Assembly (NCBI RefSeq): GCF_000744455.1 | Contig: NZ_JQLY01000001.1 | Location: 744,001-808,000, forward strand | Reading direction: 5' to 3' | Source: Methanobacterium sp. SMA-27 | Lineage (GTDB): Archaea > Methanobacteriota > Methanobacteria > Methanobacteriales > Methanobacteriaceae | DNA: 64,000 nt | Shown: one piece after another, positions 1 through 11,927 of the stretch | Layout of the letters: each line of letters starts with the position of its first letter | Numbering within the stretch: position 1 is the first letter of the stretch | Made by a program: the position numbers and the translations under genes | The notes under the pieces: generated by a model | Told to the model about the DNA's origin: nothing | Seen by the model: the letters and a program-made list of their open reading frames with translations, nothing else | Databases searched by the model: none

Positions 1-9
1 TGAGAAAAC

Positions 10-25
10 GTTTCATAATTGAAAC
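10..25. repeat. Perfect inverted repeat, operator-like
   Basis: GTTTCA-TAAT-TGAAAC is a perfect 6+6 palindrome with a 4-base centre. It lies about 90 bp beyond the 3' end of the TetR gene. Its partner gene, if any, lies outside the window, and chance occurrence in AT-rich DNA is possible. Confidence 0.3.
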
Positions 26-117
26 AATCTATAAACAAGCCCCCAGCTTGCGATACCATAATCAATCATAAAAAACATTAATGAAGTTATAGATATCGCT
101 TAATGGTTATTTTCTAC

Positions 118-729
118 TTAATTTGTATATTTTATTCCATCAAAAAATGTCTCAAAAAATATTTTTCTTTCTTTGGTTTTTGTCGGAATAATGTATTCAA
201 CTGTAAATGTGACATGAGCTGAAAAAAACTTAGAAATGTATTTAGGAGGTAAATCTTTCAATATTTTATTTTTAATTCCATCTTCTATTAAATTTAACAA
301 TTTTTTTTCATGATCAGGGATTTTAAGTTTGGGATTTTTAATATTATATGGTGATGATTTGAATTGTTTCATGAATTTATATTTATCAGGATTATTCACT
401 CCCCACTCTACTCTTTCGAGCCAGAACTTTTCTAAAGATTCATAACCCACTGAAGATTCTATTAGATCCGGAAAGCTTTCTAAACTTTCTTCTTGTATAG
501 AGGTGCCTAATTCAATGATCAAATCTACCTTAGTTTCAAAATGTAAATAGAGAGTCCCTGTTGCAATGCCTGCTTCTTTAGAAATTAGAGAAGTTGAGGT
601 ATTATCTATACCTTTTTCGTTAAATAGCTTCAAAGCTGATTCAAGAATTTTCTTTTTTTTATTTTCACAAAACCAATCTGAAACTATTAAAATAAATTTT
701 GTTGCATTAATTCTTGTAAAGAAGCTCAT
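118..729 (-). CDS. TetR/AcrR family transcriptional regulator
   Basis: This is a 203-residue dimeric one-component repressor of the TetR family. The helix-turn-helix lies at about residues 25-70 (ILESALKLFNEKG, then TSTSLISKEAGIATGTLYLHF), which is the diagnostic TetR N-terminal pattern. The remaining 130 residues are the variable ligand-binding domain. The N terminus has about 20 extra residues before the usual TetR start (MSFFTRINATKF...), but no other start codon lies in frame before the helix-turn-helix, so the ATG at 729 is kept. The gene is transcribed away from the membrane protein gene at 881, and the 150-bp gap between them would hold both promoters. The ligand is unknown; control of the divergent gene is inference. 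Confidence 0.85.
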   Translation of the reverse strand: MSFFTRINATKFILIVSDWFCENKKKKILESALKLFNEKGIDNTSTSLISKEAGIATGTLYLHFETKVDLIIELGTSIQEESLESFPDLIESSVGYESLEKFWLERVEWGVNNPDKYKFMKQFKSSPYNIKNPKLKIPDHEKKLLNLIEDGIKNKILKDLPPKYISKFFSAHVTFTVEYIIPTKTKERKIFFETFFDGIKYTN

Positions 730-880
730 TTAGGTTATTTTCCAATTAGCTATTTTTATATTCAATTTAAGTAAGTGTAGAAATTTTTATATGATTATAG
801 CAACATATAATGTAGTAGAATGCAATAGGGTGTAAGATTCAGTTAACACTATATATTTAATTATTGGAGGAATGTAAAAG

Positions 881-1399
881 ATGGTAAGTGTTGGGGCGAT
901 AGTTGAAGGTTTTATTTTGGCAATTATAATTACTGTTGTTTTATCTATTTTGGGTGTTGGATCAGTTATTGGATTGCCAGTTGCAATATTTGGTTTTCTA
1001 CTCGCAGGTATAATTGTTGGATACATATCATATGGTGATATTATTGATGGTGTGATTAATGGAGCACTTATGGGAGTTGCAGGTGCAATAATCTTATGGA
1101 TACTAAGCTTATTCAAAGGTCAGATAGCTGCATTCTCTTCACAATTATCAACCTTTGTCCCATTAAACTCAGCACCAGAATTAATTCTTGTAATAGTCGC
1201 AGGCGCAATAGGCGGTTTAATCGGCTCTCTAATATTATTATTAAACCGCAGAAACCGCAGAAACTATGGCGGCCGAAGGGACGGAGATCGAAGAGATGAT
1301 GATCGAAGGGATGACAGAGATCGAAGAGATGATAGAAGGGATGACAGAGATCGTAGAGATGATAGGGATAGAAGGGATGATAGGGATAGAAGAGACTAA
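881..1399 (+). CDS. Glycine-rich membrane protein with Arg/Asp repeat tail (DUF5518-like)
   Basis: This 172-residue protein has about four hydrophobic helices (roughly residues 4-24, 29-49, 60-78 and 98-118) with many glycines, followed by a strongly charged tail from residue 120 made of repeated RRDDRD units. A GGAGG ribosome binding site sits 11 bases before the ATG. The membrane part resembles the protein at 3444 (both have a GYI/GYM-x-GD segment followed by a GAL-x-G-x2-A segment). The fold resembles small DUF5518-type proteins common in Methanobacterium; that family name comes from memory. The tail should be cytoplasmic and highly soluble, perhaps binding a partner or nucleic acid, which is inference. 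Confidence 0.75.
   Translation: MVSVGAIVEGFILAIIITVVLSILGVGSVIGLPVAIFGFLLAGIIVGYISYGDIIDGVINGALMGVAGAIILWILSLFKGQIAAFSSQLSTFVPLNSAPELILVIVAGAIGGLIGSLILLLNRRNRRNYGGRRDGDRRDDDRRDDRDRRDDRRDDRDRRDDRDRRDDRDRRD
1276..1398 (+). repeat. Tandem repeats encoding Arg/Asp-rich tail
   Basis: Imperfect 15-bp units of the form GATAGGGATAGAAGG, with longer variants containing GATGACAGA, are repeated and encode RRDDRD blocks. Near-identical units suggest recent slippage expansion and likely length variation between strains. Confidence 0.7.
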
Positions 1400-1457
1400 G
1401 ATAATAACTAACGTGTGAAAATAAGTTAAAAAAATGAAAATTTAGAGGAGTGATATA

Positions 1458-1547
1458 ATGGATAATAAAGGACAGACTAGTTGGATAGGCCTCATTGTAT
1501 TCATAATAGTAGTAATAATCTTATTAAAGATATTAGGATTGTACTAA
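1458..1547 (+). CDS. 29-residue single-span membrane peptide
   Basis: ATG at 1458 follows GAGGAG by 7 bases. The product is a nine-residue polar start (MDNKGQTSW), a hydrophobic helix of about 17 residues rich in Ile, Val and Leu, and a short GLY end. It lies 58 bp after the DUF5518-like gene and is probably cotranscribed. The function is unknown. The good ribosome binding site and clean helix favour a real gene; the short length limits certainty. Confidence 0.5.
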   Translation: MDNKGQTSWIGLIVFIIVVIILLKILGLY

Positions 1548-1566
1548 GATTTTTAAGGATTTTTTA

Positions 1567-1606
1567 GGGATAACGAGAGTTATCCCCTGTGTTTATGCCA
1601 TAAACA
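1567..1606 (+). promoter_or_regulatory. Two adjacent hairpins before the radical SAM gene
   Basis: GGGATAAC-GAGA-GTTATCCC (1567-1586) is a perfect 8-bp stem closed by a GNRA tetraloop. It is followed directly by TGTTTAT-GCC-ATAAACA (1590-1606), a perfect 7-bp stem. They lie 20 bp after the 29-residue ORF and 80 bp before the next start codon. They could terminate the first transcript or form a 5' untranslated RNA element for the radical SAM gene. The stems are visible; the role is inference. Confidence 0.45.
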
Positions 1607-1687
1607 TAGAGAAAATTTCAGATATGATAAAAAAAGTTTTATAAATTTCAGATAGGCTCTTGATTGATAACTAAAAAAAGGTATAAA

Positions 1688-3136
1688 ATGAATAAAAAAA
1701 TTGATATACTGCTTATAAATCCTTACGATGAAAATGCATTAAAAAATTCACTTGGTTTCATAACCCCACCCACAAATCTTATGTACCTGGCATCATCACT
1801 TGAGAAAGAATCTTACTCAGTCAAAATTGTAGATGATGATCTTCTCCAGATGGGCTACGAAAAGGTTTCTGAACTGGCAGAAAAGCTCAATCCACAAATA
1901 GTAGGTGTTACAGCAACCACATCTACTATAAAAAGCGCCTTGAAATACGTGGAACTAGTCAAAAACATTCTACCCAATTCATTAACTGTAATAGGTGGAC
2001 CCCACACTACTTTCATGCCATATGAAACCTTAAAAAATTCAGAAAACCTAGATGTAGTAGTTATAGGTGAGGGAGAAGAAACAATGGTAGATTTAGCCAA
2101 CCATTCCACCGAAACTATCCAAGATCTTGACGACATTAAGGGAATTGTTTACAGGGATTTAAAGAATGGAAATTTTAAAACTACACAAAAACGGCCTTTG
2201 ATAAAGGATCTTGACGCATTACCGTTCCCTGCAAGACATCTTGTACCCTTTGATTCATATGGTGCTTCTAAAGAACAGACTGGTGGAATAATAACCAGCA
2301 GAGGTTGTGTGTACAACTGTAACTACTGCTCATCATCATTAATCATGGGTAAAAAGTTCCGCTCACGCAGTCCAGACAATGTAGTGGACGAAATTGAAGA
2401 ATTAATAAACCAATACCAAATAAGAGATATAAGATTCATGGACGACACATTCATGCTCAACAAAAGAAGAGCTAACGATATAGCAAATGAAATCAAAGCC
2501 AGAGATCTAGATTTAAGCTTCGTTGCATCATCCCGAGTTGACAGTGTAGACCAAAATTTACTTCAAAATCTCAAAAGTGCAGGATTAAAAACAATCTACT
2601 ACGGTGTAGAATCAGGGTCACAACGTATACTGGACCTTATGAAAAAGGGTATAACATTAAAACAAGCTGAAGATGCAGTTAAAAGTGCTAAAAATGTGGA
2701 TCTAGAAGTTTTAACCTCTTTCATTCTAGGATATCCTGGAGAAACCGAAGAAGATATGAATAAGACCATAGATTTCTCAACAAAACTTGACTCAGACTAC
2801 TCACAATATTCTATACTTACACCATTCCCTGGAACACCTATCTACAATGAACTTAAGGAAAAAGATTTAATAGACAATGATGACTGGGATGAATACACTG
2901 TACTTAAACCAGTTTTGAAGTATGATGAAATGGGTTTAAATAAGAAGATGGTGGAAAGAAAACTGGCCATGGCATATTTAAAATTTTATGCAAGACCACG
3001 ATATCTCATGAACCATCGTCACATGTTCAAGGTTATGTTCAAAACAGTTATGCGAAGTTTTATACTCCCAAAACTCATGGGAGGCACCGGTAAAGGTTGG
3101 TATCAAAACTTAAACAACAACACATCATCAAAATAG
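1688..3136 (+). CDS. B12-binding domain radical SAM protein
   Basis: This 482-residue enzyme has an N-terminal cobalamin-binding domain (residues about 5-140, starting [13 protein letters not shown]) and a radical SAM core. The core has the 4Fe-4S cluster motif as C207-x3-C211-x2-C214 ([10 protein letters not shown]), followed by strands such as [10 protein letters not shown] and [10 protein letters not shown]. Family members methylate unreactive carbons or do other radical chemistry, often in lipid, cofactor or natural-product pathways; the substrate here is not evident. ATG at 1688 is preferred over an upstream TTG at 1664 because it is the first ATG and lies next to an AAAGGT ribosome binding site. 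The gene stands alone after the tandem hairpins at 1567-1606. Confidence 0.88.
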   Translation: MNKKIDILLINPYDENALKNSLGFITPPTNLMYLASSLEKESYSVKIVDDDLLQMGYEKVSELAEKLNPQIVGVTATTSTIKSALKYVELVKNILPNSLTVIGGPHTTFMPYETLKNSENLDVVVIGEGEETMVDLANHSTETIQDLDDIKGIVYRDLKNGNFKTTQKRPLIKDLDALPFPARHLVPFDSYGASKEQTGGIITSRGCVYNCNYCSSSLIMGKKFRSRSPDNVVDEIEELINQYQIRDIRFMDDTFMLNKRRANDIANEIKARDLDLSFVASSRVDSVDQNLLQNLKSAGLKTIYYGVESGSQRILDLMKKGITLKQAEDAVKSAKNVDLEVLTSFILGYPGETEEDMNKTIDFSTKLDSDYSQYSILTPFPGTPIYNELKEKDLIDNDDWDEYTVLKPVLKYDEMGLNKKMVERKLAMAYLKFYARPRYLMNHRHMFKVMFKTVMRSFILPKLMGGTGKGWYQNLNNNTSSK

Positions 3137-3194
3137 AAAATATAAATATAATATTAGGAATTAGGAATGTAAAACATATTATGGAGGAATTTTT

Positions 3195-3359
3195 ATGAGT
3201 GAAAAAACAGGTGAAATTAAAGGAAAAGCTAAAGAAATGAAAGGAGAAATAAAAGGAAAAGCTAAAGAAATGAAAGGAGAAATAAAAGGAAAAGCTAAAG
3301 AGATGGAAGGAGAAATAAAGGGAAAAGCTAAAGAAGCCGAAGGTAAAAATAAAAGATAA
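3195..3359 (+). CDS. 54-residue hendecad-repeat protein (CsbD/LEA-like)
   Basis: ATG at 3195 follows GGAGGAA. The protein is almost entirely four copies of the 11-residue unit KGEIKGKAKEM (residues about 5-48), encoded by 33-bp near-identical repeats, and ends EGKNKR. It has no aromatic residue and no Cys, and is nearly all Lys, Glu, Gly and Ala. Eleven-residue charged amphipathic repeats are typical of group 3 LEA proteins, and the GEIKGKAKE wording also matches the CsbD stress family. It probably helps in desiccation or osmotic stress, which is inference from composition. It lies 85 bp before a second DUF5518-like membrane gene. Confidence 0.7.
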   Translation: MSEKTGEIKGKAKEMKGEIKGKAKEMKGEIKGKAKEMEGEIKGKAKEAEGKNKR

Positions 3360-3443
3360 AATTAGGAGACGCAGTGAATATTTATTAAAAATTTTATTAA
3401 TATATTATCTTCTTAATCATAATAAAAATAATGGAGGATGAAG

Positions 3444-3776
3444 ATGGTTTATGTAAGATGGAATACTGTAATAATTGGTGTAGTAATTGCAATAATTCTT
3501 GGTTTTGTCCTTGGTTTGATATCAGCATCTGGTGCATTCATAGGATTCTTAATAGCTACTATATATGTTGGTTACATGATAGGCGGGGACTATGTAAATG
3601 GAGCTATACATGGGGCGCTTGTTGGTATCGTTGCAGCAATAGTATTATTTATACTTGCTTTAATTGGATTTGGTGTTGCAGCAGGTTTAAGTGACATAAT
3701 CATTCTTGCAATTATAGGTGCAATAGGTGGAGTTATAGGAGTTTTAATAGGGGGTAGGGGTAGAAGTAGATTCTAA
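3444..3776 (+). CDS. Small glycine-rich membrane protein (DUF5518-like)
   Basis: This 110-residue protein has about four hydrophobic stretches and small-residue motifs (GFVLGLISASGAF, GYMIGGDYVNGAIHGALVG, ending GVLIGGRGRSRF). It is a paralogue of the protein at 881 but lacks its long Arg/Asp tail. An in-frame ATG at 3438 overlaps the GGAGG site, so the ATG at 3444, six bases after GGAGG, is the better start. The function is unknown. It sits behind the hendecad-repeat gene, perhaps in one envelope or osmotic stress group. Confidence 0.75.
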   Translation: MVYVRWNTVIIGVVIAIILGFVLGLISASGAFIGFLIATIYVGYMIGGDYVNGAIHGALVGIVAAIVLFILALIGFGVAAGLSDIIILAIIGAIGGVIGVLIGGRGRSRF

Positions 3777-4552
3777 AACCCTGAATTTAATTCCTAATTT
3801 TTTTTAGGATGGAATGATACATTTTTTAGCTAAAAAATTATTATTATGAATATTTTTAAGATTAAATTTAATTTTATAGATGAATTTAAAGCATAAAATT
3901 TTAGTATTAACATATTAAAGAGTAAGAAAACTCCTAAACTATTCCAATGTTCTATTTTTGCAGGAATCTATAACTAACATCCAAATTCGTGCATCTAAAA
4001 TTTCTTAAAATCAGTCCATTTTTTTCATAGGAGTAATATTCTTAAAGATACCTTTCTCTCACTTTTTTCATTAATATTTTTATGAATAGTTTATCTTAGG
4101 TCTACAAAATAAATAAACTTTATGAGTTTAACATTAAAATTCAAGATACAAAATTATAGTGTCCCGATTCATGAATAGAGGCATTATTTCATGAATTGAT
4201 TTTTATTGTAATGAAATTGTAATAAACTAAAATTCAGTATTAGTATGCAGGCAACACATTACATTGAAGTCAATAGTCTTCATAATATCTTAAGTATTTA
4301 CAGTTAGGTCACCAACTAATCTGTAAAATTACTGGAAAATCTTTTTAACAACAGTTGCATACTTATTTTATTTCAAAATGTCAAAAAGTTCACTCTACAG
4401 GCATGTAAATGATTCCATAATAAAGAAATGTCTAGTCTAAGAAAAAAAATACTTCCAAATACAAAATTAATATAACAAGTCAATTTTCATTTTATCAATT
4501 CACTATAATAACAAATAGGAGATTGTACATACAATATAATAGGTTATTTACA
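3777..4552. other. Intergenic region, 776 bp
   Basis: No convincing gene was found. An oligo-T stretch near 3795-3805 could end transcription of the upstream gene. The rest is very AT-rich and includes several TTCATGAA-type short palindromes around 4169-4199. The promoter of the kinase gene at 4553 must lie in the last 100 bp. Confidence 0.5.
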
Positions 4553-7477
<2,925 letters not shown>

Positions 7478-7490
7478 AGTGGTGGTAGTA

Positions 7491-9128
7491 ATGGTCGGTG
7501 GTTCTGATTTGATTGAACGGTTTAGATATTTTCCTGAATTATCCAGTATTTTAATAGTGATAGCTGGGTTTCTGGTTCTTTTGGGTTGGGCTTTTGATAT
7601 TTCAATCCTGAAAAGTCCAGGCACAGGGTTTTCCACTATAAAAACTAATACGGCGGTGGCCTTGATTTTCTTCGGGGTTTCGTTGTGGTTATTGCAAACC
7701 AATAGAACCAATGGAAGTATGCGAAGCATAGCTCAGATAAGTGCTATCATAGTAACATTGATAGGAATTTTAACCCTGATTGAATATTTATTTGCTATAA
7801 ATTTGGGTATTGATCAAATACTGTTTAAAGAGCTTCCTGGTGCATTATACGCATCCAGTCCTAATAGGATGGCATTAGCTGTTGCTGTTGCTTTTATTCT
7901 TATAGGTCCTTCTTTGCTATTTTTGAGTAAAAATACACCAAAAACTGTTAACGGGTCTCAAATTATGGCACTTATTGTCGTTTTTGTTGTGGCTTTACCT
8001 TTAATTGGATTTCTTTATGGTGCTTCTCAATTATATTACATTCCTAATTTCACGGGAGTGGCCATTTATGCTGTGTTATTATTGTTATGGGCTAGTTTAA
8101 GCATTTTATTTGCACGGCCTGATCAAGGATTTGTTTCTAATCTAACTAGTAATCAACTTGGTTCATATTTCGCACAACGTATTCTTCCAATTCTAATAAT
8201 TTTTACAATTATTATAGGGTTTATCACATATTTAGGTGGAAAAGTAGGATTATACGATAATTCATTTGGACTTTCAATACTTATTTTATCTACGTTATTA
8301 GTTTACACCATAATATTCTTGTGGTTTGCCATTAAATTGAATAAAACAGATTTTGAACGGGATAAGGCCGAAGAACATCTGAAAGAAAATTTGGATAATC
8401 TTGAGATAACAGTAAAAAAACGAACAAATGAGTTAACTAATGCTAATGTCCTACTAAATGAGGAAATTGAAGAACGTAAAACAATGGAAAAGGAGATAAA
8501 AACCTCTCTTGAAGAAAAAGAAATGCTCCTTAAGGAAATCCATCACAGGGTCAAAAATAATTTGATGATCATAAGCAGCCTATTGAATCTGCAGTCGAGT
8601 TATATAAAAGATAAAGAATCCCAGGATATTTTTAAGGAAAGTCAAAACCGTGCACGGTCCATGGCACTTATACATGAACGATTGTATCAATCAACTGATC
8701 TTAAAAGGATAAATTTTGGTGACTACATCACTTCACTAGCCAATGAACTTTTCCATACCTACATTGCTGATCCAAACTTAATAGAACTAAAAATTAATGT
8801 TGATGATATTTTTCTGGACATCAACACTGCAATACCACTAGGATTAATAGTGAATGAACTCATAACAAACAGTTTAAAATATGCCTTTTCAGATGGTATG
8901 GATGGAGAAATTGTTATAGATTTCAATTCATTAGATGAGCACTACGAATTCGCCGTAATAGATAATGGAATAGGATTTCCCGAAGATTTAGATTACAAAA
9001 ACACAGATACGCTAGGTTTACAAATAGTAAACAGTTTAACCGACCAAATTGATGGTGAAATTAAGCTTGATAGAAATAATGGAACTGAATTTAAGATCAC
9101 TTTCAAAGATTTAGACTATAATGGTTAA
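7491..9128 (+). CDS. Membrane sensor histidine kinase (HisKA_2)
   Basis: The 545-residue protein has about eight hydrophobic helices in its first 290 residues, then a coiled coil (about 295-340, [20 protein letters not shown]) and a HisKA_2/HATPase core with phosphoacceptor H351 (EIHHRVKNN), N box [12 protein letters not shown] and G box DNGIGFP. The membrane part resembles MASE-type sensor domains in that it has many helices and no large loop; the ligand is unknown. It begins 13 bp after the previous kinase gene, so the two are likely cotranscribed. A GTG at 7479 is possible, but GGTGG at 7481-7485 fits as the ribosome binding site for the ATG at 7491. Confidence 0.9.
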   Translation: MVGGSDLIERFRYFPELSSILIVIAGFLVLLGWAFDISILKSPGTGFSTIKTNTAVALIFFGVSLWLLQTNRTNGSMRSIAQISAIIVTLIGILTLIEYLFAINLGIDQILFKELPGALYASSPNRMALAVAVAFILIGPSLLFLSKNTPKTVNGSQIMALIVVFVVALPLIGFLYGASQLYYIPNFTGVAIYAVLLLLWASLSILFARPDQGFVSNLTSNQLGSYFAQRILPILIIFTIIIGFITYLGGKVGLYDNSFGLSILILSTLLVYTIIFLWFAIKLNKTDFERDKAEEHLKENLDNLEITVKKRTNELTNANVLLNEEIEERKTMEKEIKTSLEEKEMLLKEIHHRVKNNLMIISSLLNLQSSYIKDKESQDIFKESQNRARSMALIHERLYQSTDLKRINFGDYITSLANELFHTYIADPNLIELKINVDDIFLDINTAIPLGLIVNELITNSLKYAFSDGMDGEIVIDFNSLDEHYEFAVIDNGIGFPEDLDYKNTDTLGLQIVNSLTDQIDGEIKLDRNNGTEFKITFKDLDYNG

Positions 9129-9399
9129 GATGGAATCAATAGGCACATCGGATGCGAATTTGTTGAGTTTTTATCCAAACATCAAATGTGGTATATTTTT
9201 TTGCTTAGAGTTTGATTTCAGGGTTTATTTTTTTCCAGAATTTGATGTTAAAACATTTAATTTAATTTCGGAGCAATTTAAAGGAATTATATGCATATAC
9301 TTCAACTCTGTTCTTGTATATATTTTTTTAACAAGTTATATTACTTTATAAAAATATATTAATAGTAAAACTTGTAAATTAAACTGTTTTTGAGAGTAT

Positions 9400-10572
9400 A
9401 TGGGGGTTTATTCAAAAATGTCAAGGGAAACTGAAGAGCAATTCAGTGATGAAATAATTGAAATGAAAAAAGAAATAATGAAATGTAAGAAAACTAAAAT
9501 TGCTCTTAAAAAAAGTGAAGAACGTTTTAGAACTTTTGCAGAGTCTGCAACTGATGGAATTGTTACAACAGATGACAATGGGAATATTTTGTTTTTTAAT
9601 AAAATTTTAAAACAGATATTTGGTTACTCTACTGATGAGTTATCTGGCAAAAGCCTAACAATGTTAATGCCAGCTAAATTTAGGAAAGGGTATCTAAATG
9701 AATTGGAAAATTATAAATCAAGTGGAAAACACAGACTTCTTGGAAAAACAGTTCAAACAACAGGTTTAAGAAAAGATGGTAAAATATTCCCATTTGAAAT
9801 GTCACTTTCAGCGTGGAAATCTAATAAAACAACATATTTCTCAGCGATAATCAGAGACATCACCGAAAGAAAACAGGCCGAAAGTGAAATCAAAAAATCC
9901 ATTGTAGAAAAGGAAAATCTCCTAAGAGAAATCCATTACCGGGTTAAGAATAATATGCATATCATTTCCAGTTTACTTAACCTACAGATTCAACATGTAC
10001 ATGAAGAGGAATCCGAAAAGGTTTTAAAGGATACCCAGGGCAGATTGGATACCATGGCTATGGTTCACAAGAACCTATACGAATCATCCAGTTTCACTAA
10101 ACTCAATTTCAAAGATTATGTGGAGAAACTTGTATTTGAAATATTATCTTCTCATCGAGTCAATTCTGGAACCATTGAAACAGAATTAGATATTGAAGAT
10201 ATAGAAATGAACATGGAAACTGCCATCCCCTGTGGTCTAATTATTAATGAACTGGTTACTAACAGTGTCAAACATGCGTTCCCTGAACTCAAAGGAACAA
10301 TAAGAATAGAATTAAAATCATTCCAGGACGAATTAGAACTCATTGTAGCAGATAACGGGATAGGACTTCCAAAAAATATTCATCTAAAAATAACTGAAAC
10401 AATTGGCCTGCAATTAGTATATAGTCTTGTTAATCAGTTAAATGGGAAATTAAAGCTGGATATGAGTAATGGAACAGAATTTAAAATCACATTTAATGAG
10501 TTAGAATATGAAAGAGACTTTAAGAGTAGTTCCAGTTATAATGGAAGAATGGTCACAAAAAACAAATATTAA
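9400..10572 (+). CDS. PAS domain sensor histidine kinase (HisKA_2)
   Basis: This soluble 390-residue kinase has a short N-terminal coiled coil, one PAS domain (about residues 45-165) and a HisKA_2/HATPase core with phosphoacceptor H179 in EIHYRVKNN. Its PAS closely matches the fourth PAS of the kinase at 4553 (shared wording such as [38 protein letters not shown]), so it looks like a duplicated C-terminal piece of that gene. The start is ATG at 9400 or 9418; the GGGGGT before 9418 might favour the latter. A TATA-like stretch lies near 9345-9358, so the gene may have its own promoter. Confidence 0.9.
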   Translation: MGVYSKMSRETEEQFSDEIIEMKKEIMKCKKTKIALKKSEERFRTFAESATDGIVTTDDNGNILFFNKILKQIFGYSTDELSGKSLTMLMPAKFRKGYLNELENYKSSGKHRLLGKTVQTTGLRKDGKIFPFEMSLSAWKSNKTTYFSAIIRDITERKQAESEIKKSIVEKENLLREIHYRVKNNMHIISSLLNLQIQHVHEEESEKVLKDTQGRLDTMAMVHKNLYESSSFTKLNFKDYVEKLVFEILSSHRVNSGTIETELDIEDIEMNMETAIPCGLIINELVTNSVKHAFPELKGTIRIELKSFQDELELIVADNGIGLPKNIHLKITETIGLQLVYSLVNQLNGKLKLDMSNGTEFKITFNELEYERDFKSSSSYNGRMVTKNKY

Positions 10573-10836
10573 TAATAAATAAAAATTTTGAATTTTTTTT
10601 ATATGAGGGTGAGTTAATTGATGGATAAGATGATTTTTGGAAATATTATGCAATAATATTGTCTTAAATTAACAGCAGCTCTGAGTATATGATATAGTAA
10701 GTAGGTACTTGCAAAGATAAAAATATTCTATAGGTCATTGTTTCATTATTTGCGAATAATATAAATTATTATTTTTTTCTTAATTATACAATTATGACCA
10801 AATTTATTTCTGTGAACTGGACAATATATTACAATT
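10573..10836. other. Intergenic region with an 11-codon ORF
   Basis: GAGGGTGAGTT at 10604-10614, a strong ribosome binding site, precedes ATG 10621, which opens an ORF of only 11 codons (MDKMIFGNIMQ). This may be the remnant of a lost gene or a short leader. The promoter for the hydrolase gene lies near 10775-10800 (TATA-like ATTATA stretches). Confidence 0.35.
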
Positions 10837-11700
10837 ATGAGTTCAAAACAAAAATATACTAAAGGTTTTGTTACGTCTGAAGATGGTACTATCGTTGGTT
10901 ACAGGCAAATGGGCAGTGGTCCTGGCATTGTTCTTCTTCACGGAGGTGTGAATGCATCTCAAAATCTTATGAAAATGGGCAAATTACTCTCTGATGAATT
11001 CACCGTCTATATTCCTGACAGACGGGGCCGTGGCATGAGCGGCCCATTTGGGAGTGATTACAGTATCGAAAAAGAAGATGAGGATTTAAATGTCCTGTTA
11101 AATAAAACAGGAGCGCATTATGTATTTGGAACTGCAGATGGAGCATTATTTGCATTGCATGCTGCAATTTCTTTACCTTCGATCCATAAGGTCATAGCGT
11201 ATGAACCTCTTATCTTCGCAGGACAGCCCGGGCTTGATGAATTTAAAGTCACTATAAAACATTTAGACAAAAATATAGCCGATAATAATATTGCTAAAGC
11301 TACTGTAGAGATTACAAAAGATTCTGCTGCCCCCGTCAGGGCCATACCTGATCTTGTACTAGTACCTCTTGTTAAACTTATACTCTGGATCAACCAAAGA
11401 AATGTTAAGGGCGATGAAGTACCCTACCAGGATCTTATCCCTGTATTGGGTCCGGAGTTACATGTTGTTGAAAAAACCGAAGGAACCATTGATGAATACA
11501 AGGCTGTATCTGCAAAGGTTCTGCTACTTGAGGGAAGCAAAACCCAGTCTTTATTAAAAGACAGCATGACCAAACTTTATAATGTATTACCCTGTTCTAA
11601 TCTCGTTGAACTTAAAGGCCTTAACCATGACTCAGCACAGGACTATGGCAAACCTGAACCAATTGCAAATGAGATCAAACGATTTTTAAAGGGAAAATAG
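10837..11700 (+). CDS. Alpha/beta hydrolase-fold protein lacking the nucleophile Ser
   Basis: This 287-residue protein has the alpha/beta hydrolase landmarks: oxyanion-hole loop LLHGG (residues 33-37), the IPDRRGRGMSG turn (59-69) and the C-terminal catalytic His264 in LNHDS. At the nucleophile elbow, where V-G-x-S-x-G-G is expected, it reads F-G-T-A-D-G-A, so Ala100 (codon GCA) takes the place of Ser. It may be catalytically dead, use Asp101, or act as a binding or sensing protein. There is no signal peptide. It sits among sensor kinase genes, so a ligand-binding role is conceivable. The start has no clear ribosome binding site and may be close to leaderless. Confidence 0.85.
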   Translation: MSSKQKYTKGFVTSEDGTIVGYRQMGSGPGIVLLHGGVNASQNLMKMGKLLSDEFTVYIPDRRGRGMSGPFGSDYSIEKEDEDLNVLLNKTGAHYVFGTADGALFALHAAISLPSIHKVIAYEPLIFAGQPGLDEFKVTIKHLDKNIADNNIAKATVEITKDSAAPVRAIPDLVLVPLVKLILWINQRNVKGDEVPYQDLIPVLGPELHVVEKTEGTIDEYKAVSAKVLLLEGSKTQSLLKDSMTKLYNVLPCSNLVELKGLNHDSAQDYGKPEPIANEIKRFLKGK

Positions 11701-11927
11701 TATTTATCATTTTGAAAAAATTTACTCAAATTATTTTTTTAATTAAGACTTAGTTCATTTTTATAATTTTTTAATTAAACAAGCAAAATATTTTTTAAAG
11801 TCAATAATTTTTACTTATTTTAGAATATTAGAAAAATTTTGGGAATTAAATAAATTTAATTAAAAGATAAGTCCATATAATATCTATCATATTTTAATTA
11901 TGATAATTCAAATTTTGGTGTATTATA

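Noticed and set aside
787..1116. Minus-strand open frame opposite the 881 gene
   Set aside because: It is low-complexity (Ile, Thr, Pro) and lies fully antisense to a gene with a strong ribosome binding site.
1276..1398. Possible CRISPR-like array
   Set aside because: The repeats are 15 bp, contiguous and in frame, encoding an Arg/Asp tail; there are no spacers.
3213..3344. 33-bp repeats as a CRISPR array
   Set aside because: They are head-to-tail without spacers and encode an 11-residue protein repeat.
9121..9351. Plus-strand 76-codon frame after the second kinase
   Set aside because: It has a Phe/Ile-rich composition unlike the neighbours, no ribosome binding site of its own, and starts inside the end of the kinase gene.
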